Below, piece after piece: positions 34,864 to 46,972 of a stretch of DNA of 64,000 bases. Position 1 is the first letter of the stretch. Every line of letters begins with the position of its first letter. The notes beneath the pieces are model-generated. The model searched no databases and was not told the origin of the DNA. It worked only from the letters and a program-made list of their open reading frames with translations. The position numbers and the translations under genes were made by a program. Origin of the DNA: Curvularia sp. ZM96 (Eukaryota > Ascomycota > Dothideomycetes > Pleosporales > Pleosporaceae); the NCBI GenBank assembly GCA_022457065.1, contig JAJGBQ010000007.1, positions 2,170,001 through 2,234,000 of the forward strand, given 5' to 3'.

Positions 34864-36607
34864 TTTGGCGGTGTTGGTACTGTCTTCTTTTACGAAAATT
34901 CAGTAGTGGGGGTTGGGAGCAACGAATACCCCGCTTTGCACGCGCGGGCTCGAAGAAGGGATTGGAGGTGAGCTGAAGTCTCTGGCGCAGCAGTCGACCA
35001 GAGTCAGACAGACGAGAGGGTGATTGTAAGCCGTGGAGGCGGGCAGGCGTCTGAGTGAGGAGAGTTCTGCTGCGAGGGGGAGCGAAGGTTTTTAGTAGGC
35101 CGAGTGGTGGGGTCGGTCGCGCTTCCCTCGCTAATGCACGGCCCACCCTGGTGGCGCGAAAGTAACCTCCATGGCCCAAAGCAGCCGGCTGCCAGCGCCC
35201 TTTGCCATTGCGCTCCCAGGCTTCATCCCACCCGCCTGCCCGGCCCTCTGCTGTGCCATGGCTACACTCGAAACCACGATGCTGTTCCTCTGTGCTGCTG
35301 GCCGTCCAGCCACTCTGTCTGGGGTTGCGGCGCTGCAGCCCAATGCATGTCATTGGGTAGCGCTGCCACGCAAGTGGATCCTCATCATACAGAAATATCG
35401 TCACTGCGCACTCGAGCAACTATGTTTGGCCTCGCCGCGCCCATCCAGATGACTTCATCGATTGGAACCGAGCATAATAGGCAATGCAACGCCCTCGCGC
35501 ACAGGCTGCTATGCGTCATTCGCCTCTACGTTACTGCAACAGTTGCTTTTGGCCAGCGACTAATTCGCCGGCGCCTCCAGATTCAGCTTTCTGCGGCAGA
35601 AAAACGCGAACGCCTGTTGCCGTGGAGCTGCATGCATGGGAGCCGTCTGGGCGTTCTAGGCAAGCTCTGCGCCCTATCCCTACTCTGCTCTGCTTCGAAT
35701 TGGCTTCCACAGTCATGGCTGTGCCAGTCATGTGTGCACGATGCTGAGCAGCGCTTAGAAATACCCTTTTCACACACCCGCGCCCTCTGAGCCGTCCTAG
35801 GCCCTGTCGGCCTTATGTCCGCTAATTCCGCCGTTGCTGAAGTTGGTCGTAGACATATTGTACGCACGGCATTGGGGGAGCGATAGCATCTCCTGTATGG
35901 AACGCTTTCATGCGGAGAAAAATGTGAAAATACACTTCGCGTAATCCGGGGCACTGACTTCAGGATTAGCTAGGTTCGATGTCGCTAGGCTTGAGTCTTG
36001 AACAAATCTGCGATTCCTGGCACTGGAATACACACCGACGGTCTTACCAACTACAAGCCGGCCATGGGACTTTTAATGCAAACATTCTTGGGATAAATGA
36101 TGAGAGCTCAGACTCTTTCTCCATCCTCTGCATCTACCTGTGCGCTGATTGTTCCCATCACCACCCATATCATCACATCCCTCATTCCAGCCGTGGTAAT
36201 TGTTGGCCTCGACTCTCGCCCTTTGTCGACCATCTTCTCCTATGCGTCTCTCGTTTCCATCTAATCTTTACGGCATTGCTTTGGCTTGATGCAGTATACA
36301 TAGCAGCCCCTTGTGCCCGTATCCCCCACTCCTTGTCCAATTTGCACATCTGAGTAAGACACGACACGAGTGAGAGACTATCTCGTCAGAACAGCTAGTG
36401 CTTGGTGCTTCCTCTGGCCGATTTTATCTCATCGCTCCCTCACACAGACCAATTTTTTGCTGGTCGTTGGCCGGGACGAGCATGCAACGCCAATCCTCGG
36501 TATGGTTGGACATGCTGATTGGCGACGTTTAGTCTCCCTTTTCTAAGATTGAATGGAGTGCCAGAAAAGGTGTGCTTCGTGACAAATGCAGAAACTCAAC
36601 CTCATAC
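34864..36607. other. 1.7-kb EF2 promoter and gene-free spacer
   Basis: Open frames of over 200 codons exist on both strands at 34,750-35,790, but they mirror each other in GC-rich sequence and show no domain, ATG context or splice logic. I regard the interval as the EF2 5' region and the CTK2 3' flank. Confidence 0.55.
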
Positions 36608-37883
36608 TCAACGCATTCTTCCAGCTCTTGCCCTGTCCCGTTCCCGATCGTCAACTCTAGAGTCGTTGGGCACTTCGACCTCATACTCCTCTTCTTCAAC
36701 CTTGTGAAACTTTTCCACCTCGGCGCGCTCATCATGGGCTCGGGCTGCATCCAGCATGAATCGGACCGTACCGTTTTGCCCGCGAATGCCAATAGCGGAC
36801 TTGGGTGCGTGCTCAGTGCCGGGGGACACGGCAATAGGAGTTGCTGGTGTAAGCGGGCTTGTAGGACCGATACCATTGCGGAACTTTGCACCGTTGCTGG
36901 CATTCCTGGTCTCTGATCCCGTCTCCGATGCGTATTGTGAATAGCGAGGAATGTTTGCAGCCGATGCTTCCTGGTTCAGGCCGATGCGAATGTTGATAAA
37001 GTGCTCAAGTGTGTACTGAGGCCCCACGGATGTTGCACTACGGTGGTGAGTGTACAGATCGAGGAGATCAAGCAGAGTTTCCATGATCTCTGCTCGGCTG
37101 GTTGCCCATGTGCTGTATTTGACAGGCCCCGAATCGACGAATTCAGTAGCGTCCCTTCCGTGTAGTCTCGCTGCCAGCTCCAGGCATGCAATAGCCATTG
37201 TGGGCGTCGATTGCTTCAACGGCGCAAACGTTCTGTACAAGTCGATACTCAGATTCCATGTTGTCTTCGCCTCGGTGTCCGTGTCGAATCTCAGTGCCCG
37301 AGCAAGCTTGACCATGACCTTTTGCGGATATCGATTGCGAAAGTCGAAACCGGCGCTTTCGAGCATGAGACGTTCGAGACCAATGATGAGCTTGGAGTGG
37401 CTTTCAAAGCGCTGGATATGTGTTAGCCTCAGGTTCACTATGCAAGCACAAATATTAGGGTAAGCGAACAGGATCATCGCTACTCAAAGCCTCCCCAGGC
37501 CCAACTTTGAGGTTCCAATTCGCACATAAGATTTCCCTGCTCTTCTTCAACGTGTCCTCAATCTTGCATGCTGTGAAGAGTGCTGCCGCCGCCGCGTCTG
37601 CCCAGTTGTATTCGTTGTCGGCGTGCAGCAGCCTGAATTTGTGGTAATAGATGACGGCCGTGTTGAAGGTGCGGATAGGCAGCTGCAGTGCGCGTCGTAC
37701 TTGGTCGATCCACGCCACGCCTTGGAGCCGGACAGCGTCTTCCTTTGCGTCGCTCATGTTGATGTCTGCGAGACATTTCTGCATGCGCGATTGCAGAATG
37801 TACGGCTTCGCGACTTCGATATACGACGGGTGAGGGCCGACGCGGTCGCGCTCACGGTCAGAAGGGGAGGCGCCAGGCGCCAT
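36608..37883 (-). CDS. CTK2: cyclin of the CTD kinase complex
   Basis: Two exons (37883-37470, 37411-36608) give 405 aa. HPSYIEVAKPYI at the start and the cyclin box (RTFNTAVIYYHKFRL, AAAAALFTACKIEDTLKKSREI) are typical of fungal CTD-kinase beta subunits. The second cyclin repeat follows (IIGLERLMLESAGFDFRNR). The C-terminal ~130 residues are low-complexity and acidic/basic. CTK2 pairs with the kinase CTK1 to phosphorylate Ser2 of the RNA polymerase II C-terminal domain during elongation. The intron donor is the non-consensus GTTCGC, but the join P-R-F-E-S-H-S is well supported. The partner kinase is not in this window. Confidence 0.9.
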
Positions 37884-38487
37884 GTTGCAGCGATATACAG
37901 TTCGTGACGAAGGGGAATTGGGTTGTCTCGGAACGAAGACGTGATGGAGCGTTGTGGAAGCTTAGACCGGCAGGCTGCTGGTGTCTTTCTGCTTGGCGCG
38001 AGTTTGTCCGAGTATCTGGTGGGCTACTCGGCACACGTCCCAAGGATGAGGCAACGACTGAAGAGCGATTGCAGGTTGGGGGTTGTCGCCAACCCATCGG
38101 CATGTGGAGCAACGGATAGACCAAAAGTTAGGTGGTCATAGCTTCTCTTGGATCGATCATTGTTCAGAAGCGACATCACTGTAATGAATCAAAGTCTTCA
38201 GTAAAGTTAGGAAGAAACCAGTCGGTTTTCTTTTATTTGCATTATCCCCTGTCCTACGTAGACCCGTCCCAACCCGTCCTCCCTGGTATTAATTCATCCC
38301 ATCTTGCACTGTACTCATCAAGCCCAGAGGGCCGTGATCATTAAATTATAAAATAAGAGCAAGGACACAGGCACAGCAACCTCTGCCTTGGAAGAATTGT
38401 AATTATAACTTGCAAGACGAAGCATGCGCGTGCATGTGCAAGCAAGATTCGCCAAAAGTGCAGATTGCGAAGTGGAGCTTCGAACGT
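37884..38487. other. CTK2 promoter and ERG5 3' flank
   Basis: 604 bp between the CTK2 start and the ERG5 stop, both on the minus strand. No gene seen. Confidence 0.55.
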
Positions 38488-40273
38488 CTATGCAGTTGTT
38501 CGGTCCTTGAATGTAAGAAGGCAATCATCCTATGTAATGTAAGCAACGATGCAGAGTACGTGGAGAGGGCCCAAGAACTTACCATGGGGAAGATGGTGGC
38601 GAAAACCTTGATGACTTCACTCTGATCAGTGACCTTGTGGTGCCAGTCGAGCAACATGCTCGCCTTGCCAATCATCAACATGAGGTTAGCCTGGGCATAA
38701 GTCTGTCCGAGACAGTAGTGAGGGCCTGTGCCGAACACGAGCCAGTTCTTGGTTTGCTGATCAGCATCACCAGTGATCCATCGCTCAGGCTCAAACGAGT
38801 CGGGGTTGGGATAAGCCTCGGGATCATGCAGGGCCATGTAGGTCGTGGGAATGACCATGGAGCCCTTGGGCACAGTGTACTCGGGGGTGACGGGGAAGTC
38901 CTTCTTGGCGAGGTAGGGGACCATGATGACGGGAGGACGGTAGCGGAGAGTCTCCTTGACGACAGCACGAGTCCACTGGAGCTTCTCAATGGCATCGAGC
39001 GAGAGGGTAGCGTGGACATCGCCGTTTCTGGCCTTGATGTTCTCCTCGCGGATCTTGTCGAGGTACTCGGGTCGGTCAGCCATGATCTGGAACAGCCAAG
39101 TAGCAGCAGAAGATGTAGCGTCCTGCGAGGCGAAGAGGAAAGTGAAGATGGTCATGGAGATCTCGAGGTCGCTAAACCAGCGGATCACGGTGGCGGGCTT
39201 CTCCGAATCATCGACCTTCTCGCCCGCTTCGATCCTCTTGCGGTACTTCTCGGACTGGATCATGTTGTCAACCCAGAAGTCGAGAATGCACTCCTTCTTG
39301 CCTCCGGCAGCCATGCGGACCTTGCTCTTGGCAGCACACTTGGAGAACTCGTCGAGAACCATGTCGGCGCACTTTTTGCCGTACCAGGTCTTGGTGAAGG
39401 GAATAATAATGGGGAAGTTGACGAGCTCAAGCGCAGCAGTAATGAGATAGTAGTCGTCGGCAATCTTCTTGACCGCCTCGTCGGAGCAGTAGTGGCCCAC
39501 GAATGTGCGGCAACTGAGGGCCGTGATCATCAGACGGAATTGCTGCATCCAAGGAATGTGCTCGCCCTTGTTCTCAACCTGGGAAAGATGCACAAACTGC
39601 TTGAAGTATGTGTTGTAGATTTCTTCCTGGCCCGGAAGGTACTGTTCCAGCGCCTGGCGGGTGAAGAGACTGTTCAGGCCCTTGCGGTAGTCGACATGGG
39701 CGCGGCCGTCGAGGAAAACCCAGTTTTCAGGGCGCAGGAGCTTGTAGGCGACATCGACGACGCAGGGCTTGACAAACGTAGGTGAGTTGAAGATTTTGCG
39801 CGCCATGTCGCGGGTCGAGGCAATGACGACGAATCTGGCGACGGTAGTTAGCGTCTGCAAAAGGCTACGAGTCGCTGGTTCAGGGGGAGGGCGGTGTACT
39901 TGTGGAATACCGAGACACAGCTCAGAGGGCCAGACGACCATTTCTCATGGTACTTTTTGAAGTCTGGGTTGACCGACTCGAGGAAGGGGCCGATGAAGGG
40001 GATCTTCCATGCAGGGCCAACGATTGAGCCCTTGTTCCAGATGTATTTGACTGGGTGCAGGTTAGCAACGGGTGCCAAACACGGGGGGATTGAGGCAGTA
40101 TAGTGCGTACACTGGTCGTATGCAACAGCGGCGACGACGAGCGTCACGAGCAGCTTCCACACGGTGAAGCCGTTCAGGACGGACGAAATGAGGCCGGTGG
40201 TATCGAATTGATGCAGGACATGGGCGGCCTGGGCATCTGCCGTGGGCGAGACAAAGCTGGCGTTGACAGCCAT
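38488..40273 (-). CDS. ERG5: sterol C-22 desaturase, cytochrome P450 CYP61
   Basis: Four exons (40273-40111, 40050-39900, 39834-38583, 38529-38488) give 535 aa. An N-terminal membrane anchor (VWKLLVTLVVAAVAY) is followed by the CYP61 signature FKYIWNKGSIVGPAWKIPF. The heme loop is FGTGPHYCLGQTYAQ, with the axial cysteine near residue 479. The ExxR motif appears as KETLRYRPP and the oxygen-binding helix as FLFASQDATSSA. The last exon adds DDCLLTFKDRTTA. ERG5 introduces the C22-C23 double bond late in ergosterol synthesis in the endoplasmic reticulum. It is an intact, full-length copy. Confidence 0.97.
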
Positions 40274-40773
40274 GGTAGCGGTGGTGAGTGTCGCGCCGGG
40301 CTGGAGAGGAGGAGACGAGTCGCCGCACGCAGGTCGTCGGTCGAAGAAGTAGGAGCGGCCAGGAAAACGAGCGATTGAGGGCGGCCGAGTTAAATTCCCG
40401 TCGCCCCGAAGAGAGACCAGGGCCCAAAGAGGGTCTCTGAGGGTTTAATTGCAGGGCTTGGCGCGAGCACTGGCCACGGCTCTCGTCGGTGCAGCACGCC
40501 AAACCCAGAGCGCACAAGTCGCCGAACGGGCATTCGGGTCCAGGACTCCGGCCACGCCGCCTGGCCGATTTCTTTGCATGTATACGCTGTACGGAGGTAG
40601 TGGCCACGAGTAAGCGCAGAGTGTGGCTACATCCATGCCGTCAGCCGGCGCGGGTAGCTTGGTTTTCAGGCACACATTTGCCAGGCACACAGCCAATCGG
40701 CGTCGTCCTCAGACCCAACGTCGCCTGTTGATCACGCTACTGCTGCTGCATGTACACATCTACTCTAGCAGAA
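40274..40773. other. ERG5 promoter and F-box gene 3' flank
   Basis: 500 bp, GC-rich. No gene and no sterol-response element I could identify with confidence. Confidence 0.5.
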
Positions 40774-42525
40774 TCAGACCAAGACATCCTCCTTGACCGC
40801 CAGAGGCCAAAATTTGCCCTCCTTGGGGCGAACGGCTGCTCGATTCATTACGTGCCGCATGCCCCATCGCTCCACAAGCATGTCGTCCATGTCCTCCTCC
40901 GGCAGTCCAGGCAACTCCCACAGATACGGATCGCCCTGCATTACAAAGAACTGCGCGTCCCAGGACGGCACACCGACACGCTTGGTCTTCTCCTATCTGG
41001 AGTCAGCTTAAAAAGCAAGGCGATTCCTGCATGCACGACAATCGAAGTCTCAACAACTAAAACAGGCCGAGGGCGTTGGACTTACGTATTTCCATTGCTT
41101 CTCGGTCAAAGCAAACACTGCCGTGATGTCTTTTGGAAACACCGTGAAGCCAGGATCATAGTGCGTGACCTTGACGGAAACGCCTTCGTAGTCATACTTG
41201 GCCTTATAGACCATATCTCTGATGCATTGCAGAAAGTTGATATAGTAGCGGTTACGCTCCACTTCTGATTCTTCATAATGCACCATCTTGATAGGGTCTG
41301 GCAGTTGACTCATGACGACAAACTCAATCTCGACTGCACCTTTAGGGCGACGGTCCAAGTAGTAGGTGAGCCCCTTGAGATAATTGCAGGTCCGGAGCAA
41401 GAAGCGCTGTTCGTAGGAATAAGTGTCCAAGAGGTACTCTCTCTCCGGCTTGTCCAGGAGAAAATGCTCAACCTAGCCGATCATCAGATGGGAGGAAAAC
41501 ATCTCATCGGGCTATCCAACAAACCTTGACACGAACCTGCAGCTTCCGGATGTGTTCTGCTGCAAACAATGGCGGTAACGGCGCCAGGTCTGGAGGATGA
41601 CGTGGAGCATGACCATCCACCCATTTGAGCATGCTGTAGCCCGTGTGGCGACCCAGGAAATGGCTGAGGGCTTTTTCGACGGCGCAGACTGAAAAGGTGT
41701 TGCGCGCGTAATACATCTTCTGCATCTTGTACGAGACTTCTGGGCCAACGTATCTGGGATCCAGGAAATGAGTGCTTGGAAGCACCATGTCACTAGGGGG
41801 CTTGTGGGTATGTTCTTCCTTGACCCTACCATCAGGAAGGATGGTGTGGTTGTTGTCCAATTCCATGTGGTTAATGTCTTGCTGAATGTGCAAGCTGGAG
41901 ATGCGCTTGACGAGCTCAGGGTCTACTTGCAGTGCATGGTCCCAGCCGGTCAATGTGCTCTCTGGTTCAGTTACGTCTTCCGTGGGATTGTCACTTTGAT
42001 CACCATCGAGCAGCCAATCCAACGAGGGATCAGAGTGATCAGAATATGCATCAGGATTGGATGGTTGGGGATAGACGTAGGGCCGGTCGTACGTGCGGAA
42101 GTGATAGTAGGGGCCAACCGGGATGGGACGATCGGGATCCACGCATAGGTATTCATAAACCATCTCACGCAGCTCCTGAGGAAGCTTTTCATACATCATG
42201 GTGGCCAGCTGGAGGCAGTCTGTCCGTGCATAGTAGGCGAGGGTTTTTTTGTAGTCAGTGTCGAAGCGTTGAAGTTCTTTTTCAGCTTCGGCGAGTTGAC
42301 GTCGCAGCCTTTCAACTCTATACACGTGTCAGCCAGGTACATAGGACACACAGCTGGACCGCAACCATCATGTTCCTGAAATGCACTCGTGGTAGTCTAT
42401 CCGGGAAGAGCAGCAGCAGCGGTCGGGCAGACTCACTCTTCGCGCTTTTTTTGGGCATGCGTGCTAAGATAGCGCAAAGGCTCGTGCAATTGTTCAAGAT
42501 CATGTGTGGCGTCCATTGTTGACAT
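40774..42525 (-). CDS. F-box-like protein of unknown function
   Basis: Four exons (42525-42437, 42317-41525, 41472-41086, 40992-40774) give 495 aa. Residues 1-60 form a charged helix (VERLRRQLAEAEKELQRF), followed by an F-box-like motif, KLPQELREMVYEYLCVD. Fungal proteins with this layout are common and usually unstudied. Those with a true F-box recruit substrates to SCF ubiquitin ligases through Skp1. Here the motif is short, so the link to SCF is inference. The rest has no recognised domain. It ends in a conserved-looking C-terminus (VPSWDAQFFVMQGDPYLWEL). The start at 42525 is the first of two in-frame ATGs three codons apart. Confidence 0.78.
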
Positions 42526-42720
42526 GCTGATAGGAAGCGTACACACGATGTTCGTCGGGAGACGCGTAGGCGAGCCGTAAAGGAAAAAGACGTGACTCCG
42601 TGTGCATGATTATTCTCGATTAGGAATAGCCTGCCCGCAACGCGTCGCGTGCCTACGGTAAGCCGACCAGCGCTCCGCTTGGGCACTGGGTTGACATACC
42701 ACGACACGACATGACATGAT

Positions 42721-45700
42721 ATGGCCACCATCAAGGCCATCGACGGCCGCTCCGTGCACCAAATCCAGTCGGGTCAGGTCATTGTCGACCTGCAGTCCGT
42801 CTGCAAGGAGCTGGTTGAGAACAGCATCGATGCTGGCGCCACAGCCATTGGTATGTCGTCGCCATTACCAGTCACAGGAATCGCAGACAGCTGATGCCCC
42901 GCACAGAGGTGCGCTTCAAAAACTACGGTCTCGACGCCATAGAAGTTCAGGACAACGGCTCCGGCATCTCGCCCGACGACTACCAGACCATTGCGCTCAA
43001 GCACTACACTTCCAAGATTGCCACCTACGACGACCTCGCCTCGCTGCAGACATTCGGCTTCCGCGGCGAGGCCTTGTCGTCCCTATGTGCCCTCGCCAAG
43101 TTTCATATCATCACAAGCCGCGTCTCGGATGGGGCCAAGGGCACCCGCCTCGACTTTGAGCTGTCCGGCAAGCTCAAGGGAACATCAGTTGTGGCCGCCA
43201 AGCCAGGCACCACCGTCGTTGTCGAGACACTGTTCCACAACCTGCCTGTCCGGCGAAAGGAGCTTGAGAAGAACATCAAGCGCGAGTACAACAAAGTCCT
43301 GCAGCTGCTCAATGCGTATGCATGCATCAGCGTCGGTGTCAAGTTCTCCGTCAGCAACCACATACCCAAGGGGTGAGTGAGCAACACCAGTGTGTCTGTG
43401 CATACTAACATGTGTTCAAAGAAAAAAGACCGTGGCCTTTGCTACCAATGCCAACTCAAGCACGCGGGACAACATCTCCAACGTGTATGGTGCAAAGACG
43501 GTTGCCGCCCTCATACCCCTCAGTCTCGAGTTTACCATGGATCCTTCCAGTCGGCCGGGTACCACACGAAACGATGCAGCATCACGTGCAGTAAAGATCG
43601 TAGGCCATATCTCCCGCCCAGTACTAGGCGAGGGCCGTCAAACGCCGGACAGACAAATGTTTTTTGTAAACTCACGACCCTGCAACTTGCCCCAGGTTGC
43701 CAAGGCTTTCAACGAAGTCTACAAATCCTACAACATGACCCAATCTCCGTTCGTCTTTGCTGATATGAAGCTTGACACAAATGCCTACGACGTAAACGTG
43801 AGCCCAGACAAACGCACTATTATGCTTCATGATCAGACAGTGCTCCTAGAGAGCCTCAAGGAATCATTGATGGAGTTATTCGAGGGGCACGAGCAGAGTG
43901 TGCCCCGGTCTCGGCTGCTGGGAAACAAAACAACTGCATCTGCCTCGAGGCCAGTGACGATGCAGCCGCGTGAAAACACAACACCGGCACAGGAAAATGA
44001 TCAACGTGATTCTAACAACTCGGATAACGACCGGACCGCAAAGCCAAAGGAGAGTCTAGCACAAGACCCATGCGAGGTAGTCGGTCACAATCGTACAACG
44101 GACATTTCTGGTCATGATAACGAACATGGTCTGGTCGAGCCGTCCCGTTCAAGATCGCAGTCGCCGTTGTTTGAACCAGAGGAAGGCGCCAGCCATGATG
44201 TCGTCAAGCGTCCGCAACCTCCTAGTGTCATTCAAGATTCCAACGCACATATTGCGTCTCAGAGTCCTCACCTAGCACGACCAGAGCATTCACCGGCGTC
44301 TGCTGAGCCTGATGAACAAGGCAAAGGTGTAGAACAACCAGTTCCGGCCATCAAGCAAACGCCCCAAAAGTCGTCGTCGCAGAGCACCATTCAAAATGCT
44401 TTTGACCGTATGCGTCCCATGCGCACCCCAACTCAGCAAGCAACTATCACTGTGGGTAACACTACGACCGTGTCTACAATCGGCACTATTAGAAGGTCGA
44501 TAATACACATGCCCAAGTCTTCCACATCCGGCAAGCCACTGAACCCGACGCCCAGTAAGAGTCTGTTCAACGAAGGTCTGAGTGAATTTGCTGCGCCGGG
44601 CACTCGATTGGGGAGTAGTGAAGAAGATGAGGAAGACAAGGAAGAGGAAGGCAACGAGGAACAGGAACAGAACAGCCCCCCTCTTGCGCATGTAAGCTCG
44701 CCTTCTTTACAGAAGCGTTTACCGACGAGAGCGTTGGACCACCTACGCAGTGACGATCTAGTAGTTTCATCAAACGCTTTTCCGGTTCGCCCAACATCAG
44801 TTGTGGATGGGTTACCAGATTCCGAGCCTCTTGACAACACTGAAAAAGTAGTAGAGGCAACTGAGAGTAATCCAGACAAACACCATGAGAACGAGGACGG
44901 GGAGAAAGCAAATGAGGAGAATGAAATCGCTCAGCTGAACGCTGAAGGTGAAGCAGATACGGTCCAGCCTTCTGAGATGAGTCTAAAGCGTGCCAACAAG
45001 CTCTTTGATGTTCCACTAAAGAAGTATTGGCTCCTCAATCTCAAGCGTGTCATACGTACCGATACCAAGTCGATTGCTCGCCGGGCGCAGCGAAGCCGAA
45101 CACGAACCAATGTCTATCTGGGGGGAGCTGGTCAGACGGCAACGCTGCCTACGAGCAACCAGTCAAACGCAGACGCTGCTGAGGAGCGGCTTAGTCTTAC
45201 AGTGACAAAGGCCGACTTTGGCAAGATGCGTATCATTGGGCAATTCAATCTGGGCTTCATAATCACGGTGCGACCACCAACGTCGACGTCGCCCCATGCA
45301 GAACTTTTCATCATCGACCAGCACGCTAGTGATGAGAAGTACAACTTTGAACGCCTGACGTCGACGACGAAACTCGTGTCACAGCGGCTCGTTCATCCAC
45401 ATCCTGTTGAGTTGACTGCAGTAGAACGAGAGATTGCTCTTGCAAACAAGCATGTGCTCACGGCCAACGGCTTTGTTATCGAGCTAAATACGTCAGAGGG
45501 GGACGACGCAGACCATCGTGCCAAGCTGACCTCGCTGCCCATGTCTAGAGAAGTAACGTTTACGCCTTCTGATCTGGAAGAGCTTTTGGCCCTCATCATG
45601 GACAATCCACCATCGTCGTCGACTTCGACATCCTCGCACCTGCCCCGGCCGTCCAAGGTCAGAAAGCTGCTGGCGAGCCGCGCATGCCGAAGCTCGGTGA

Positions 45701-45921
45701 TGATTGGTAAGTCGCTAAAGCCGGCGCGAATGAGGGAGATTGTGCGCCATATGGGCAGCATGGACAAGCCGTGGTCGTGCCCTCATGGGCGACCTACGAT
45801 GCGCCATCTCCTTGGTTTGGACATGTGGCAGGGTTGGAAGGAAGGAGACGGGGTTGTAGGCGTGGACGCCCCAGGCGAACCGACGGATTGGGGTGCATAC
45901 CTAAGCAAGAGCAGAGCTTGA
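42721..45921 (+). CDS. PMS1: DNA mismatch repair MutL homologue
   Basis: Three exons (42721-42850, 42907-43372, 43422-45921) give 1031 aa. The GHKL ATPase motifs are intact: CKELVENSIDAGA, DNGSGI and GFRGEALSS. The transducer domain follows (MFFVNSRPCNLP, NVSPDKRTI). A ~450-residue acidic, low-complexity linker separates it from the C-terminal endonuclease/dimerisation domain. That domain carries DQHASDEKYNFERL (the DQHAx2Ex4E metal site, near residue 831), ACRSSVMIG and CPHGRPT (near 984). Yeast Pms1 (human PMS2) pairs with Mlh1 and nicks the strand to be repaired. The start is 195 bp from the F-box gene start, in divergent orientation. Confidence 0.97.
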
Positions 45922-46311
45922 ATCAATATGGATTGTCAACAATCAGGGACTACGGATAACAAGCTGCGAGTGAAGTGTTTGGACGTTTGGTAAAGGGCCT
46001 GATACATGTGTTTGTGAGCAAGATATGCGGGTACTCTTGACTGTATCCAAACATGATTGTTGGTTGATTGGGTTGAGGATACGGCTTAATCTCATGCATT
46101 ATAGCGCAATCCGACCATCCACACATGTTTGGGCGTTGTTCGCTGGCGGACAAGCAGCACGGTACCAAACGCTTGCCAACGATTCTCGGTTTGCTGCCAA
46201 CGAGCACCTTGGCAGTGTGCTTTATCGCAGCTACACCCCATTGCTCTATTGTCTTCTCGTCTTCGTAACCTTTTTTCTTTCGTAGCATTACAAGTCCAAT
46301 AGGAACAAGTC
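45922..46311. other. intergenic spacer
   Basis: 390 bp after the PMS1 stop. No feature supported. Confidence 0.5.
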
Positions 46312-46752
46312 ATGTTCCCGCCATCAAGCATGGAGTCTGAGCAGCAAAACGGCGATTTCCGCGATGCGCCTGATTTCTCATGGAGAAGTGCAAAGTCATT
46401 CTGGATTGTTATCATGGTTGCGGGTGTCGTAGTTCTGCTACATGTCTTGTACCAAACCGCCAAGCATCACCGTTACAAGAAACCGATTCGCATTGCTTCG
46501 AGCTTGTCATTTAGAAGAGGGGGGTTGGTTCAGACAACTCAAGTCAGAAGACAGGACTGTGGAGTGCAGAGGCCGCTGAGAGTGATGACAAGGAGGTGCA
46601 GTGGAAGTAGCAACAGCAGCAGCGAGGTGTCGATTTTACCGCGGTATGAGCAGTTTGCAGAGGGCGAAGCGTGTGGGCAGGATGTGCATGTTGCGAGAAG
46701 AGGACGGTACACGTATGTGTTGGGCCAGCAGTGGCCTGGACGGAGAGAGTGA
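46312..46752 (+). CDS. small single-pass membrane protein (hypothetical)
   Basis: Single open frame, 146 aa, with an ATG start. One clear membrane helix, FWIVIMVAGVVVLLHVLY, lies near residues 30-50, after an acidic N-terminus and before a basic segment (HHRYKKPIR). That is a plausible N-out or tail-less single-span layout. The C-terminal half is low complexity, and its reality depends on the stop used. I recognise no family. It lies just upstream of IDH2 on the same strand, and a long frame on the opposite strand also covers its 3' half, so the gene call is uncertain. Confidence 0.42.
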   Translation: MFPPSSMESEQQNGDFRDAPDFSWRSAKSFWIVIMVAGVVVLLHVLYQTAKHHRYKKPIRIASSLSFRRGGLVQTTQVRRQDCGVQRPLRVMTRRCSGSSNSSSEVSILPRYEQFAEGEACGQDVHVARRGRYTYVLGQQWPGRRE

Positions 46753-46972
46753 GGAAGAGAGAGGGAGAGATGGACCTCGGGTGGCTAGCGCGGGATGCCA
46801 TGACGAACGCGGAAGGTACCGGTTTGACGCACCAAGCCCAAGACGCCCGCGGCCGGTGGAGCTTTCTTTTTCTGTATCCGAGCTTTGCGCAACTTCTCCG
46901 CCGCCGACCACCCACCTCCCTCGACTTGAAGCTGCAATTGGGTTCCACCACCAACCTCTGCACCCCCGAATC

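Noticed and set aside
34751..35790. Long overlapping frames on both strands upstream of EF2
   Set aside because: They mirror each other in GC-rich sequence, the longest do not begin with a well-placed ATG, and none has a domain.
38637..39785. 382-codon open frame antisense to ERG5
   Set aside because: Lies wholly within the reading of the P450 gene and has no recognisable domain.
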